In this document: positions 12,701 through 24,500 of the stretch, piece after piece
Layout: each line of letters begins with the position of its first letter
Numbering within the stretch: position 1 is the stretch's first letter
NCBI GenBank assembly: GCA_023846275.1
Contig: CM043870.1
Coordinates: forward strand, 4,401,527 to 4,465,526
DNA: 64,000 nt
Reading direction: 5' to 3'
Source of the DNA: Vanilla planifolia
Taxonomy: Eukaryota > Streptophyta > Magnoliopsida > Asparagales > Orchidaceae
Program-made: the position numbers and the translations under genes
Notes under the pieces: model-generated
Told to the model about the DNA's origin: nothing
Database searches by the model: none
The model's input: the letters and a program-made list of their open reading frames with translations, nothing else

Positions 12701-15471
12701 AGCATTAAAACATGTAAAACTAATAAATTGCTAATTAAATAAGATTCAATAAGTTCTAATATAACAAAATTGAAATAATATATTTTCATCACTAGTTAAG
12801 TAAAACTAGCTATCATAAGAGCTTATAGATAATGATAAAAAAAATCATTAATCATAATAGCCAAGTAAAATCTCTTTCATTGTTCCTTAGTGTCTTGTGT
12901 TGTATCTCTTATATTTAAATATTATATTATAAAATCAGCTGAGTCAATCATCACTCACTTGATGATAGAATGATGTAACATATATATAAAGTAAGCAATT
13001 TAGGTTCATGCAATATATTTGGTCAATATTATATAATAAAACACATAAAACATACTATAAGGAACATATAAAATCATGTAAATTTCTTTATATGCATTAC
13101 TTCTATATTTTTACTATTTATTTTTCTTATTTAATTAGTTCTAAGATAATATTTTTAACAATTTCATATCCTTTAACACTTCTCCTCCAAAACCTATTAT
13201 TAAGACATGCTCTATGATGGCTCATGTAACTCTTCTTTAGAATGTGTTTTTCTAGTTTGTGGCTCTTCTTCTCTATTATGTTGTCTTAAAATATGTTGCT
13301 TTTGATAGTCACAATTTATGTATTTTTTTAAAATCTTACCCTGTCTTTTACAACTAACTTTTGCACTTATTATTTTTTATTTTTTTCTCAATTCATATAT
13401 AAGAACAATTAAAATGTAAATAACTTTTCCTTTCTCTCTATTTCTCCACTAAATGTTTTAATTTTGATTTGCATGATACGTACTTATTATCTTAACACAT
13501 TCCATTATCATGTTTTCATAATATACTCATTTTCAATAATCATGCTAAAAAAACATATGAATAAGCATCAAATGACAATATAATCAAACATTTCAAAATT
13601 AATCTTATTTTTTAAATTAAAATCATATTCTTATTCAATAGTTAGGCACCAAACAATATTATAGTATAAATAATAAAAAACCCGTGTACTTAGATTCCTA
13701 GTTGTAGTATCTAGCTTTAATCGACTTGATTTCGAAGTTTACTTTTTCTCCCAATTTGAATTTTGCTTATTGCTCCTCACTTGCAACTCAAGGAAATTTT
13801 AAAATTTCTTTGTGCTTGCTTTGCTTCACCTTCCCTCCCCTCTTCCAGGTTTGGCTAAACATTCATCCTTCCTAACATTAATAATCCCTTGAATTGATGA
13901 CTCTTAACTCAAATGTCTTCCCGTAGAATAAGATTTTAGGGTTTTAAGATTTAAAAGTAATAATAGTTCAATTATTGTTATTATAACTTAGGTATTTATT
14001 TGATTAATTATATTTTTTCCTTCTAAATGGTGTTTAAAAATTCTTAGGTCATTATCATGTGATTCATCTTGACAAATTCTGCTATAAACTAATTTTCACA
14101 TTTTTTTTACATTGTTTAGTATTTTTAATATTTTTTGAATCTAAAATTTATTAAAAAAATTATTTTATTTTTTACTCTTTAATCATTTTGGTTTTGAATT
14201 TTCATTGTGACACATCTTGTTTGTGTCAAGAAAATTTAACTATACTCATTTTTAAAACTTTATATCGTGATTAAATTTTATTTTATTTTCAAATTAATTT
14301 GTTATTTTTAATAATTTTGGGGTCTTTTTTATGATCATAAACTAAATAGTTATTTATTATTTTTTTATCATTTAAAATTTTTTGATTTTTCTAACTTGGT
14401 ATCATTAAATTTTAAATAATTTATATATTAAATGTTATAATTTATCTCTTTCTTTTAAAATATTATTCATTCTTTTAACGATATAAGATTTTGAAAAAAA
14501 ATCTTTAAAAAAGTTTAAAAAAATTTGAATAATATAATCATGATAAATATTATTTTAGTAGAATTTTGATATTACAAATTACAAACCATTAAAGATGAAT
14601 GATACATTTAAACCTTTTATTTATTAGGTTGGTATCTATTTGTCAGGTGAAAAATACAAAATTTTGGATTAATTAGTATACTTCCATGGTATCACTCATT
14701 GATAATAAAATTTTGAAATTTCCTCCTTAATTTTTGAATCAAAATTAGTGTTCAAAAAGGGTGTTTTAATTCCATTATTATAATTCTCTATATTATATTT
14801 TTTATCTTCTTGGATATTTTATCATTGTCTTCAACTTTTTTTTTCTTATATCCTTAAGAAATAATTTTGTACTATTGCTAAAGGAAGTAAAACGTTTTGT
14901 GCAACCTTAAGATATTTTTTGCCCTATTTTGATTTCCTACATAGCAAAAAAATCTCTTGTTTCCCTTCTATTTTTCAATTAAAAAGCCTTCTTCTTGCTT
15001 AGCATTTCTCTCATCTTCTTTTATGTCTATCCTTGATTTCATTGTTTTCAACAATTTATGAACAAAAAACTTTCTTGACATCAACAATTATTAAGCTTAG
15101 GTTTTTTAAAAAAGTTTTTAAATTAGTTTTTTAGCATTTTTGTTGGAATTGATTTTGCGATTTCATAAAATTTTTAAAATATTATTTTTTCCATAACATT
15201 TTTAAAAGAAATTACCATTAAATATGCTAAAATATTTTTATTGATTTTTATAAATAAAAATTCAAAATCGAGACAAAACGATTTCTTGAAAATGGAAAAA
15301 GAAGAACTCCGTCAGCTGCGCCGTTTGTAAACGGCCAAAAGGACAATTAAAAAAGAATTCCAATCACAAAGCATACGACTTTTCTATATTGGAACACGTG
15401 GAAACAATGTCGCGTATACACGTATAAATATAGTGAATTAATTGCTATCAAAGACAAGTCAAGCTCCATCC
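9793..15471. other. AT-rich intergenic DNA between lectin-like and Ole e 1 genes
   Basis: No gene is visible apart from the LTR-like repeat at 11455-12575. Open frames are short and hydrophobic, and many homopolymer A/T runs occur. No RNA gene or transposon coding remnant was recognised at 12.6-15.4 kb. Confidence 0.6.
11455..12575 (+). repeat. LTR-like repeat, copy B (pairs with 575-1708)
   Basis: This is a direct-orientation partner of 575-1708, about 1.12 kb long. It contains a good TATA motif, CTCTATAAATAG, at about 11714-11725, followed by the gagagac modules, so a U3 promoter followed by R/U5 is plausible. It has two tandem modules where copy A has three. No primer-binding site or polypurine tract is clear, so the element family is unassigned. 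Confidence 0.65.
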
Positions 15472-16511
15472 TCAACTGCACGGAGCAAACTTGCACGCCA
15501 CCGGGGCGGAGCCGCCTGACATGCCGTAATTCGCTCGCCGGAATCTCAACGCCACCATTAGCGCGTCCCTTCGAGTTCCCAGAAGCGCATAATTCATCTC
15601 GCTCAACACGCTCAACGTAGGGAAGGCGAACCGGAAGTTTTCGTAGGAATTCAGCAGCGCCGCCGTCGCCTCCCGGAGCAAAGTTCCGTACACTTCGCCT
15701 CGATCGTGCAGCCCATTCCATAGGGTCGCCCCCGGTCCGTATCTGGCGTAGGCCAACGGTCCGAAAGCCACACCCACCAGAGTCTCCGGCTGCACCACTT
15801 TCCAGTGGCATCGGAATTCCGGCATTAACCATTTGCTGCTTTACCGGTAAAGATTAAAATAAAATATATTTATATGCATATTTATTAAAAAAAAGACAAG
15901 AGAATATACTCATAGGAGCAAGCGGAGGCCTCCAAGAACGGTGGAGAACGCGCAGAGGGTGCTTGCGGCGGCGGCAGTGGCAGCGGCGGTCTAGAGGACC
16001 GGGGTTTAGGGGGAGCGGGAGCGCAGAAGTCCTTGGGCTGTTTGGGCTGGGCAAGAAGAGGGTCGACCGCGTAGGCCGCCATGTCGAACATACGGAAAAC
16101 TAGCCTGAGCCGTTGGGTTGGACCGGCCGCCACTCCGCACTCGGGCGGGCCGTCTAGGACCCGCGCAAAGCAACCGCTCAGGTCCGGGCTCCCCTCAAAC
16201 TGCAAAGTGTACATTCCAAACAAGTCCGTCCCCTCGTCCGTGTACTGATCAACGCAAGACACCCTCACTCTTGCTCCTAATAAAAATGATAAATTATCAA
16301 AAAAAAAATTACATTATATTTATATATATATATTTATTTATTTACCTTGGAGGGGATAGTCTAAGAAGGTAGGAGAGCCATCTTTGCATTGGTCACAGAA
16401 GACGGTGCCCCTGACAATGGCGTCGGCGTGGACGCCGGCGAGTTGGCGTGGGTCAAGGAAGGGCAAAAGCAAGGGGAGGAACCGGTAGAGGAGATCGGAG
16501 GAGGATGCCAT
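15472..16511 (-). CDS. Pollen Ole e 1 / extensin family secreted protein
   Basis: There are three exons on the minus strand: 16511-16346, 16276-15910 and 15835-15472. All junctions are GT..AG with phases 1 and 2 matching, giving 298 residues and a TGA stop. The hydrophobic N-terminus (about 1-30) is a probable signal peptide. The Ole e 1 domain covers about residues 31-140: AIVRGTVFCDQC (Cys39, Cys42), PLQGARVRVSC (Cys63), then GMYTLQFEG and the GCFARVLDGPPECG stretch. Next comes a proline-rich hinge with repeated PP (about 140-165). A C-terminal domain of about 130 residues includes LLREATAALLNSY and ALRFRRANYG and ends CKFAPC; it resembles the C-terminal domain of protodermal-factor-like cell-wall proteins. 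The protein likely acts in the cell wall; biochemical role unknown. It is divergent from the LIN gene. Codon use is GC-rich. Confidence 0.88.
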
Positions 16512-16609
16512 GAGAAGGAGATGGGAAAAGAGGCGAGGGGAGGAAGGCTATAAGAAGAGTAAATGAAACGAAGGGGGAGTAAATGATCTATGCCGGCGTC
16601 CAACTGTCC

Positions 16610-16620
16610 CTATTTATTAT
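16610..16620 (-). promoter_or_regulatory. Candidate TATA box for the Ole e 1 family gene
   Basis: The minus strand reads ATAATAAATAG about 100 bases upstream of the ATG at 16511. Position and sequence fit a plant TATA element with a 5' leader of roughly 65-75 bases. No other core element is evident. Confidence 0.35.
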
Positions 16621-18067
16621 GGATCATGTGACCGTTAAAGGTTAGGGATCGGAGGGTTGGGTTGCCCAATGGGTTTAGGTTAGTAAACTAATTTTTTATA
16701 ATTATAATTAGTATAATTTAATATTATTTTATTTTTTAAAAAATAAAATATTATATTTTTATATGTCTATTTATTTGAAAAATAATATTTTTTAAAATTT
16801 TATCCTTAGCAACCTCACTGTGTTGTGACTTTATTAAAATCCAATATTCATTATTAAAATAAATGAATTAATGATTTTATGATTTGATTTTGTACTTAAA
16901 ATATAAACTAATATTTAATTTGCATGAAGGAAAAAGCAAGACAATGATATGGAGTTATTTATACAAAAGTTTTTAGCTATAAGTAAAAAACATGTTAAAA
17001 AAATTATTTTACTTCCAAATAATTTTGATTTTATTGAATGATTGCAACTTAAAGTTTAGAATAAAATAATTGAAAAAAAATTTTCATTGATTTTCCATAG
17101 TTTGTTTATTGCCAATTTCTTTAAGCCTTTCAACTTCAGTCATGTTTCTAATAGCTGTATATTGTTAATAATATCATTAACGATATAGTAAAAAACAAGC
17201 CTACCTATGGCTGCTTTAGAGGGTGTGATTTTGACACAATTAATATTAAGTATGTTTTACAGTTGAAAACGACTTTTTAATTTAAATTTGGAAAAAAATT
17301 AAAAAAAAAAAATTTTTAAAATTGCATAAAAGCAAAAAATAATAAATATTTTTGAGAGTGAGATTAATAAAAAAAAAATGTTTTGTAAGGCTCTTGAGGC
17401 TTATGGGGCCTGTCGCAAATAAAACTTTGTATTCTTACACTAAAAAATGTACATTTTCTTAATTTTATATATTTCGAAAAAGTTAAAATAACGTTTTTTT
17501 ATATGCTCAAGAAATTGTAAAAATATTTCAAGAATTTCTTTTCAATAATATTTTATTAAATAATTTTTATTCAACTCATTTGAAAAAGCTCCTTCCAAAT
17601 TTTATTTTGTCAAATTTTTTTAGACTAAAACTCGAATCGAAAGAACGAAAAATTAATCAGCACAAATTCAAAACTTTTAAATATTTTGAAAATTTTATTT
17701 AAATTAATTAAATATATTTAGGAATAGTCATTCGTTTGCCTTATGAAAACGAATCCGCGTCATCCCGCCTTCCTCTGCTTAAAAAATCCATTTTCGTTTT
17801 AAATGTTCCTTCGAAACTACTAAAGTCGAGAACACTTGAACCATAACACGCTTCCTGTGCAACGAAATTTGATTCTAAATTCTCCGAACTTAAACCGATC
17901 CGCATGTTCAACTTACCGCTTTTGCCTGTGGACTTCCGACTTCGGGCATTTACCAATTTGCTATGTCACTTCTGACCGAGGCCGGTAGTTGAGCAGCGCT
18001 GCTCTCGTTAGTTCGTCTACATTCGTTATCTTCGACGGTCGGTATCTTGTCGTTTGCTTCTTCGGCG
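16621..18067. other. Divergent upstream region of Ole e 1 gene and LIN
   Basis: About 1.45 kb separates two genes transcribed away from each other. Most is AT-rich with poly-A/T runs. From about 17740 to 18067 composition becomes more balanced, as expected for the LIN promoter and 5' leader. No clear TATA box precedes the LIN start. Short open frames here are not convincing. Confidence 0.5.
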
Positions 18068-19072
18068 ATGCTCCGGAAGCAGAAGATCCCGATGGAGGCC
18101 AAGGGCCTCTCCCGCTTCCTCCAATCCACCATCGGCAGCTTCGTTCAGGACCGCCTTCTCGATCGCGAACGCCGCCTGCGGCACAAGGAAGACTGCGCCG
18201 AGCGCCTTGCTGTCGCCGCCGCTGCCGGCTGTGAGGTTGGATATGCCGACCAGGCTGTCCTCGCGAACCTCGACTGGGGCATCGACGCCCTCGAGGAGGC
18301 CGTCGCTACTTCCAATCACGAGGCGAAGCTCGCGCGCCTAGACCACGCCGAGCGGATGCTGCAGGTCTGTGCCATGCTCGAACCTACTGGCGCTACCGCC
18401 GGGGTTCCCAATTCGTATCTCTGCGCTTGGGCGCACCTCCACCTCGCCTGCCTCTCGCGACTCAGGGAGGGTGCCGGGGCATCCATGGCCGCGGCGGCGA
18501 TGCACGCGCTTGAAATGTTTGACGTGGAACCCTTCTTTGCTCGGACAGATTTCGCGCCGGAGCTATGGGAGGCGATGTTCCTGCCGCACATGACGTCGAT
18601 TGTTGGGTGGTACGCGGAGACGCGGCACAAGATCTTGATGGAGGCGATCCCGGATGCCGAGGATCTCTCAATCACAACGGCGGATCTGGGAGAGCAGCTC
18701 TTTAGCGAATCGGTGCTCGAGTCCCTGAGGCCGGACCAAGCGGAGAAGTTGCGAGAGGTCGAGGTTGAGTACAGGGAGTCGCTGGATCGGAGCACAAGAA
18801 CGTACGCAAGGTACTATAAGGAAATTCTCGGCAAAGGCTCGCCGGAGGCACAAGCCCCATCATCGGCGACTGTGGCGGTTGGGAGGAAGGGGATGCCGGC
18901 CTTGCCACCGATCGCTGAGCCGCCAATGACACCGCGACACGAAGTGAGCCGCTCGATCCCCGATTTTGTGAAGTTTGGGCCAATCCTGCCGAAGAGCGCC
19001 GGGTTTGAGGTTTGCGAGAGAAATGCAGATGATTGGACTGGCTCCGGCTTTGAAAGGCAAGTCAACGATATG
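18068..19072 (+). other. LIN: LIN exon 1: N-terminal LIN domain
   Basis: This exon encodes residues 1-335. It is a helical, family-specific domain of LIN proteins with no known catalytic residues. Diagnostic stretches are ADQAVLANLDWGI, LARLDHAERMLQVCAML, FLPHMTSIVGWY and PDFVKFGPILPKSAGF. The donor GTAAAG at 19073 leaves phase 0. Third codon positions are heavily G/C, in sharp contrast with all later exons. Frames on the opposite strand here are shadows of this GC-rich exon. Confidence 0.9.
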
Positions 19073-21435
19073 GTAAAGAAATATTTATTTGTTTTCTAAT
19101 ATCGTGCATTTGAGTAACAAGTTCTGTCAGTTCAATGAGCATCGATTTAGAAATACCTGATTTCTTGACATCTAAACCAATCGATTTCAATGTTCTGCTC
19201 ATTAAATTGTCAATTAAACCTTAAGCAGCTTCCCTGATTGCTGTAATTCTAGAAATCACGATTATTTGCAGCATCCATGATGTCATTTGTCAAGAGAATT
19301 TCAGGTTTTTCACATTCAAGTTGCAGCTTCCCATTTGAATAGCAACCCTTGGCTGGAGGAAACTTTAGCCTTATTTTATCTTAAATACCACAGAAGCAGA
19401 ACAAGTTGAGATGAGAAATCTGGAGTGGTTATTCATGAAAAAACTCTCATCTCTTTCCAATAACGTGTTTAACTTTTTCAATTATTGTCTTCTAAAATAC
19501 TCAATACTTAATTGGCATGATAGTAATTTTTTTATCTTTATTGTTTTTTGTTGTTAATTTATTCTTTATCTTCTATTGTGCCACTAATAAGTGAAATCGC
19601 ATTAAAGACGTGGAAGTGAAGTACCATAAAAAATAATTTAGTTATTTCTTTGTTGACAATTTCTCCTAGACTCTTCATCTTACTTGACGTCTTATTGCAC
19701 CTATAAAGGTGAATGGTAAGAAAGTTCACATTTTAGGTGGAAATGGATCATATTTTTACTTGATAAATTTAATGTTGTTCTAAAAAGAGCAAAATATGAA
19801 AAATAAGTGATATTATTTTGTTAAAATTATGAAGCCTTTTAAATAAAGATGCACAAAGGTATATATTTCAATGTGATGGCTTTAAATATTGGAGTAGCAT
19901 CATTGATCATATCTTAGATGAATACTTAAAGTAAAGAAGTTTCAAACTTTTGGAGAATTATCATTTCAATTTCAACCTTTAACAAAATTTTACAATTTAA
20001 ATGATAATTAGAAATTGTTTAAAGTTTTGCAAGATAAGATGTACATTGTTAAGATTTTGGATGAGTTAGATAAAATTTGGTAAATTTTAAAGAAAAATTT
20101 AATCAACATGTGCAACACATTATGTACAAGAAATAGATAAACTTAGAAAAGCACAAACCTTCAATTCGGGAAAATTTATATTGTAGAGAATCTCCTAAAT
20201 GAGAGAAAAAATTTAAGGAAATTTTATAATTGTGAGAATTTCTAAATATCCACCATTCAATTAAGGAATTCTTATAATTAAGAGAAACATAAATAAGATA
20301 AATCCTAAAAAAGAAAAATCACAAACTATTACTATTTTTAATACTCCATCTCAAAATAGTGAAAAGACATCATCTATTCTTAGTTTGAAAATTAATGTGC
20401 AAAATTAAGGGTTGCTAATTCCCCTTGTAAATACATCAAGTAGTTGAGATTGTTAAGGCATTGTATATAAATGAAATCACAATTTAGCTTTTCCTTATTA
20501 AAGTGTTCATTAAGTTCAATGTATTTGTTTAATGATGTGGTATGGGATTATACTTGATTTTGATGGATGACTTGTTGTCGTGGTAGAGCTTTATAGGATC
20601 ATCCAACCTAATATTTAGTTCTTTCAAGATGATCTTTAACTATGTTAGCTCACACACTCTATACCATTGCCTAAAATTCAGATTCAATTTTTTTCAAGAA
20701 GGATGCAATACCAATAAGTAGTTCTCCTATCTTTCAATGAAATTGCATAATCAATATTGATGTAGATTTTAGGTGTAATCATGTGTTTCTTCTTGAACGA
20801 TATTCCTTTTCATGGTATCTTTTATAGGCAATGCAATATCTTCTAAATCTATCATAGATGTATTTCTTTTAGGTTATGCATGAACTAGCTCACAATATTT
20901 ATTACATAAATAATGTTTGAGTGTTTATAAAGTAATTAGATTAACTAACCAACTAATATTTGGTAAATTTCTTTTTTTGTGATTGTGTCTTGTTTACTCC
21001 AAATTTACGATTTTGGATCTATATGCAAGCTGGCTAGCTTACATGCCATCGTTCTCACATTCTTTTATATGTATGTGTTGAGATATGAAAATTCTTATCT
21101 TTGAAGATACTACCTTAATTCTTAGAGGTATTTAAGGGTTTGAGCTTCTTAATTTTAAATTTTTTTAAGTATTATCTTAAATTTTTGCCTTTCTTGCTTA
21201 TCATTTGTAGTCATTATGATATGATCCATAAATATAATAAGGTTTGTAACTATCTCTATTTTGAAATGTTTGATAAACAAAATGTGTTTTTTTTTGGCTC
21301 TGTTTGTAGCCCTTCTTTATCACCAACTTTTTGAATCTTCTAATACAAGCTCTTAGTGTCTATTTCAAATCTTATGGTACTTTCTTGAGTTTATCTTATA
21401 AGCACTCGTGGTATTAGTATAACCATGGTAAGACC

Positions 21436-21506
<71 letters not shown>

Positions 21507-24500
21507 CATGAGATATCCATGGAAGATGATATTTTTTATATTGTTGAAGGTGTTTATCAAAATTTATACCTTAAGTCAAGAATTTTCATATTGTTCATTT
21601 TGGCTATGGGGGCAAAAGTTTTTTTTTGTTTTATTCCACATATCTATGTGTATTGTGGGGCTACTAGCTTTACTTTGTATCTCGTTATTGTCTTATCCAC
21701 CTTGTATTTTACTTTGTATTTCGATTTGTACCTTTTTTTTTTCTTTGCTTTTGGTAGTTACACAACCTTTATTGTATTGTTTTTATTTTAGTGTATATTT
21801 TAACATTCTCATTTTTTTCAATTCTCATAGAATAAGACCTTAGAAATCTTTGTTAAGATTACAATTTTTAAGTTAGTGAGAAAACATCTATGAAAAGTGA
21901 CCATCTTACAAATGACAAACTCTTTAATTGGATGTGGTTGTTTAACACATTTTTTGGTTCCATTCCTAATGGCAATATGCAAATCAACTTTAGTTGTTTA
22001 GGGATTAGTAAGTGATACCTCTTTTTTAGAGTTTGAGTCCTACTCATGAATTGGTCTTGATTAAAGAGCTAGATTTTTACAAACCATTTATCAAAAACAT
22101 CACAATTACCCTTATTTGTTTGTGATTGATTGCATAAGATTGTCCTAAGAGGTTTCATTTCTAATTATAGCGGTTGCTTTGGTCCATAATTTGGGTATAT
22201 GTTAGAATTCAACTATGAGTTTTGGATACAACTAATTTTACTTGGTTTAATGGATAGCTTTAGAAGAAAATCCTCAACTTTTTCTAGCGTTGTCTCATTT
22301 TAAAGATAGGGTTTAGTGAAGCATGGTACTATTGTAGTGAATATTATATCAACATAAATAAGGCTCATGACTTTGATGCTGCAACTTCAATGTTGCAACT
22401 CTTGCGACTCTAATGAGCGCCGCTCCTACTTGTGCTACTTTTGATGTCGGGCTCTGCTAAGGTTCATACTAGAGTGCCGCTTGTCCCCCGCTTGACTTTT
22501 GCCAAATCTCTATTTCATTCTTTGAATTGTCGTAACCGGGGTGATGCCTTCCAAACTTCACCGAGTCTTCAGATTTTGCGGAGTGTTTCCCTCAGTGCCT
22601 GCATCTTGCTACCATTGAAGTTCACATCACCTGCCCTGTCTTTGCTTCTTGGCATTGGTCACAATGGTTGGCCCTCTTGTCTTGGTGGTTATTTTGATTC
22701 CTTTGGAACTTATTTTTATTTGAATCTCACGTTCTCATCTGCTTGTGTACTTTTTAAGCAAGGGTCGTCTCTTTTTTATAGGTTGTCTTATTGGAGAACC
22801 TTTTAAGATTGATGAATCAATCACTTCTTTTGTCTGACCTAATGTTGCAATAATGTGTTAAAATTAATCTTCAAAATGTGTTGTCATATAAAATTTGGAT
22901 TGGTAATAATCATGTAGGTTTTTGACAGACCGTGGAGTGCAAAAAACTCTCGAAAACTCTCGAATTTTGAGTCATTTGTTGTAGGTTGATGCACAAGGAA
23001 TCAAATTTCCATATAAACCTCGAGCTTTTTCACAGGAATAACAACCAATTGAGAATCTCAAAACATAAAAGCAGCAAAAATAAAAGCAAAAATCTCCTCC
23101 CAAGCAAGATGAGCTACAGTCACACATTTCTAAAGCATAAGATATATAAACTAACGATAATTCGAATATTTCTGCTCTTCAGATTTCTGTTGATCATGGT
23201 ATCATTATTCTAGTTCTAGCCTGTATTAAGGCTTTATCTGCTAATCAAAACACTGTTTCCAAAGCCTCTATTGATTTTGTTACTTTTGAGAAGTTCATCT
23301 TTGACTTTCTTCGTTCAATACCGAATTTTTCTTAGAGAGTTGATTTTCTTTATTGGGATGACGTCTTCATTAGGTAGAATCAAATATGACTTTCCACTTA
23401 ACTTAACTTTCCTATTAGTGCATTATTATCAAGTGAGCTTATAGAGGAAGCACTCCATTTGAGCTTATTCCAAGGTATTGTTAGGTTCACAAGAAATGTT
23501 GTCTTATGATTGTAAAGCAGAGATCAAAGAACTCAAAAACTTTAAAAATGAACTACCTTTTAGACTTCATACTAAAGGATTCTCTTTTTTTGAGGACTAT
23601 CTTGCTTCAATTAGAGTGGTCAAAGATCTCCTAATTTATAAATACAAGTGTAAAAGAAAAAAAGCAAAATCATATAGGACTAAGAGTTATACTTTATTGG
23701 TCTGTATTGGATTTATGTTATTTTGCAAGTTGTAGTACTATCGTGTTAGCACATCATATATGAAATCATTTGTAATCTGTTAGATGAATAATAAAATATT
23801 TGTCTTTTTAAAAAAATATAAATTTTTGATTGGTGAATGATAACATTTATAACTTTTTGTTGTTGAAGGATATCTCATAGTGATGGCTTTGAGAGCTATT
23901 GCATCCAATTTTCCTCTATTTTGGTTTTGAATATGAACATATGAGTGATCTTAATATTTTTAGAACAAGATAGTTTTTTGTGTTAAGATTATGATAAACT
24001 TGTGATTGTATTTTTTGAGAACCTTGAGATTCAATAATTGGGTGATAAATTTTTTGATAATATTAGTGGATATAAGAACAATTTCTTATATAATCTTTTG
24101 AAAAATATCTTTGGAATAGCAATGCAGGTTGTGGAAGAAGATGATCCTTTTTTCTCTTTTCTATCCTTCTTTTTATTAAAAAGGTATATGTGCATGCTAC
24201 CTTTGGAAAAAGTTTAATAAGGTTTGTTTGAAGTATTCCTTAGCATTGTTTGATATACACTTTTTAACTTAAAAGCCAAATTGATCTTTTATCTTGGAGT
24301 GAAAACTCACTAATTGCTTTTTATTTAAGTACAAATGTAGAATTAATTAGAGTACAATCATTAATGAATGACAAAGCAATGAAAATACTTGAAATTGTGG
24401 ATGGACCTCTATGTCAATAAGAATTAGTTCTAAGGGAATATAACACAAATCACAAACAAATCCTTTGTTAGCTAAACTTTCAAACACATGGGAAATATGA

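Noticed and set aside
18316..19065. Several minus-strand frames of 80-160 codons
   Set aside because: These are shadows of GC-rich LIN exon 1. The plus-strand translation matches a known family throughout.
24128..24183. Possible 56-base exon (phase 0 in, phase 2 out) between LIN exon 1 and 27326
   Set aside because: It would bridge the phase problem, but the acceptor lacks a pyrimidine tract and the encoded stretch is very hydrophobic, unlike the acidic linker expected there.
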